DNA of 64,000 bases from Heloderma charlesbogerti (taxonomy: Eukaryota > Chordata > Lepidosauria > Squamata > Helodermatidae): the NCBI GenBank assembly GCA_026122225.1, contig JANEZZ010002359.1:248001-312000 (forward strand). The letters run 5' to 3'. How positions within the stretch are numbered: position 1 is the first letter of the stretch; each line of letters opens with the position of its first letter. Both the position numbers and the translations under genes were made by a program. The notes beneath the pieces were generated by a model. That model did no database searches. It saw only the letters and a program-made list of their open reading frames with translations, and had not been told where the DNA came from. Positions 61,767 through 64,000 of the stretch are shown one piece after another.

Positions 61767-63187
61767 CTAAAGGAAACAAAACAGGACAGTTTGAAATTCC
61801 ATAGAAGCCTTGAGCACTGCATTTCCAACATATTTTAATTGTCAAAATTATTAGATAATTTGTTGGCATCCAAGCCATTTTTACATTTCATGAAAAAGGT
61901 ACAAAAGAATTTTAAATGCAACTGAGCTAACTTAATAAAATTAGGTTCTTTCATACATTTTTGTTTAAGAGGAAAAAGTCAAGATACTCGTGTATTAACC
62001 ACCACACAGATGTTGCTCATGAGTGCTGAACACTAGCATGTGTGAAAAATGCATTTTCAATCTTCAGCTTTTGTAATCTGTCAGAAAGAGATTTAAAATT
62101 GAATAGGGAAACAATTTTAATGGTCAGTCAGTGATTATAGGTACACAAGCCTCATTTAACGTATGCAGGTACTTTCTTTAAACTCAAACATTTTAGTGAA
62201 AGCAAAAGCTTACCAGCAGGTACAGTAAGCAAATGTGTGTACATGTGCAGGCATTGTGACAACTCTAAATTTCTAGAGATCAATAAGAAGCATCTTGGGG
62301 CAAGTGAATGGTATATCTCCAATGATCTTAGGGAAGCATGCTGAGTCTCTTTCTTTTACTGACTTTCTATTCCTGGCAGCATTTATTATGTTTCTATCAG
62401 TTCTTAGGTGCTTAAACAACCAGGAGCTTGGGGGTTCCTCTACCCCAGTCATGGGGATTAAAAACATACTTTGAAGTGGAAGCTTTGTGTATTGTTATTT
62501 TCAATAACCATCAAGGAAAGCAATCTACTCTTGGTTAAGCTACATCACATCTCCAATTAAACTAAATTAGAACTACAGCCCCCCCGCAACCGAGAACTGC
62601 CCCTATTAAACATCACAGTTAAAATTTTATATTAAAACACATCACCAATTTCAGAGAAGTGTTGTTTTTCAAAAACAATCAAACAGGATATATGTTGACA
62701 TGCTGAATTACACAAATACATAAAACAAGCAGCAATTGCCTCTACCTTTCCATTTCCTATCACTATCGCTGTAGCATGAGTCAAGAGCCCTAGTAATCCC
62801 ACAGCAGTCTTTCCAGTTTTGGGAAAGAAAGCATTGCAGCAGATTCCCAGTTCTCTTCATGAGCTGCCTCACACATGATTGGGATAGCTATGTGGTGTTC
62901 ATTACAGCCTAGGAAGCGCAGCATTATTACCTCCAAGGAAGATGTACCACCAGCTGCCTCCCTTTCCAGCTGACGAAAGGCATTAGTAAAAAGGAAGAGG
63001 AGACAGCAGTGGAGAGGGGAATGGGTGAATGTGTAACAACAAGGGAAGCAAGTAAGCAGGGGGGTGTCTCTGATTTCAAGGTTTATATATCCATTTTCCA
63101 ACAACTGGAAACTGCAGTATTCATCTGTGCTATATTTAATTATCAAAAAACCTACCGGTTTAAGACCAGAGTTAAGGCTAATACATT

Positions 63188-63594
63188 TTGGCTCAAGATC
63201 CGCAAAGCCAGGAAATTGGAAACCAAGGTTGATGTTTGAACAGGCATGCCCCGTGATCAGTGATGTTGTGCAACGTCACAAATTGTGCTTGCTTACAACT
63301 TACCTTCCATGTACCTACTTTTCCTAGGTCTTTCAGGCACAAATCCAGATGAGGAGGATGGAGTGCCTGGGACCAGCAAAGATACCCCTCGTCCTGGTCC
63401 TGTATGGCCTTATAACGCACACAAGCCTTATTGTATTGCTAGAGGAATCCTCTTGTAAGTTCCTCCATGCCTGTTCGTTGCTTGTAAGAAAGCACTATTT
63501 GTGACATTGCACAACATCTTTACTAATCATGAGGCACATCTGTTAAGGCATCAGTCCTAGCTTCCAATTTCCAGCTTTGTGAAGCTTGAGCCAA
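63188..63594. repeat. Foldback: imperfect inverted repeat with arms of about 112 bp
   Basis: Left arm 63,188-63,298 and right arm 63,482-63,594 are inverted relatives, for example GATGTTGTGCAACGTCACAA against TTTGTGACATTGCACAACAT, and GGAAATTGGAAA against CTTCCAATTTCC. The 183-bp spacer is unrelated. Probably the core of a MITE. Confidence 0.7.
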
Positions 63595-63851
63595 CAGCAG
63601 GATTTTGATAACTGAATTTCCCTGGTTTTTAAAAAGAAAATTACAGTGTTCTGAAAAAACAAAAACTATGACACAAAACACGAACAAGTCATTACCTGAT
63701 ATATGTGTACAATTGAACAGATATGTACCTCTACAGTTCCAAAAAGCTTACTCAGAGGAGTCCAACATACCTTCTCCCTCCCTCTCCCCTCTTCATCAGT
63801 GATTTATCAATTGGAAATACAAGTCACACCAGCCTGGGACATTAATTCCCT

Positions 63852-63926
63852 CACATAAAAACAAATGACACCCAACAAAATAATCCACATAAAAACAAAT
63901 GACACACTCAAACAAAACAATCCACT
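63852..63926. repeat. Two-copy tandem repeat, unit 34-37 bp
   Basis: CACATAAAAACAAATGACAC occurs at 63,852 and 63,886, each followed by AACAAAAtaATCC-like text. Confidence 0.8.
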
Positions 63927-64000
63927 TTTTTCTCAATTAGAACTACTGGCATATCAGTATAACACACAAATAAATCTATTCACAGCACCCCAAGCCACAG

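Noticed and set aside
61767..61878. Upstream extension of the SLC39A9 exon 3 frame to an ATG at 61,878
   Set aside because: A TTTAG acceptor at 61,767 and family alignment show that this part is intron; the residues before KHHPASE match nothing in ZIP9.
62790..63146. A 118-codon minus-strand frame in SLC39A9 intron 2
   Set aside because: I see no domain or splice context that supports it. It may be part of the repeat that carries the neighbouring foldback.

Overview
The window is nuclear DNA from a squamate reptile, most likely a lizard. The evidence is a dense mix of squamate-type repeats: a near-intact BovB (RTE-clade) LINE, an L2-type LINE, CR1 3' ends, a Sauria-type tRNA SINE with Pol III boxes, and many palindromic MITEs. 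These surround two vertebrate genes with ordinary GT-AG introns. There are no bacterial operons, CRISPR arrays or phage genes.

Both genes lie on the minus strand. PLEKHD1 (PH domain plus coiled coil) is complete: 13 coding exons between 39,418 (ATG) and 2,169 (stop), whose phases join without a break into 503 codons. SLC39A9 (ZIP9 zinc transporter) is partial: five 3'-terminal coding exons between 61,766 and 52,772, equivalent to residues 70-307 of the family's 307. Its first coding exons must lie beyond 64,000. The order SLC39A9 then PLEKHD1 on one strand matches human 14q24, so the block is conserved. The two proteins are not known to share a pathway.

Layout. 1-2,168: DNA downstream of PLEKHD1, with two Harbinger-like MITEs, a probable solo LTR and other MITEs. 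2,169-39,418: PLEKHD1; intron 1 (22,028-39,269) is the largest and holds a 3.2 kb BovB with perfect target-site duplications, a decayed PIN/FEN-like mobile ORF, and an L2 fragment with nested insertions. 39,419-49,370: intergenic DNA with a 3.6 kb L2 and SINEs. 49,370-52,771: repeat-poor sequence, probably the SLC39A9 3'UTR. 52,772-61,766: SLC39A9 exons. 61,767-64,000: intronic DNA with a 0.4 kb foldback.

I found no new multigene system. The most unusual items are the decayed PIN/FEN-like ORF at 24.4-25.5 kb, transposon ends sitting within about 30 bp of PLEKHD1 splice sites, and several insertions dated by clean target-site duplications. Exon limits come from reading splice consensus, reading frame and remembered human proteins; no alignment was run. 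Repeat family names are recognition from memory, and most repeat limits are approximate.
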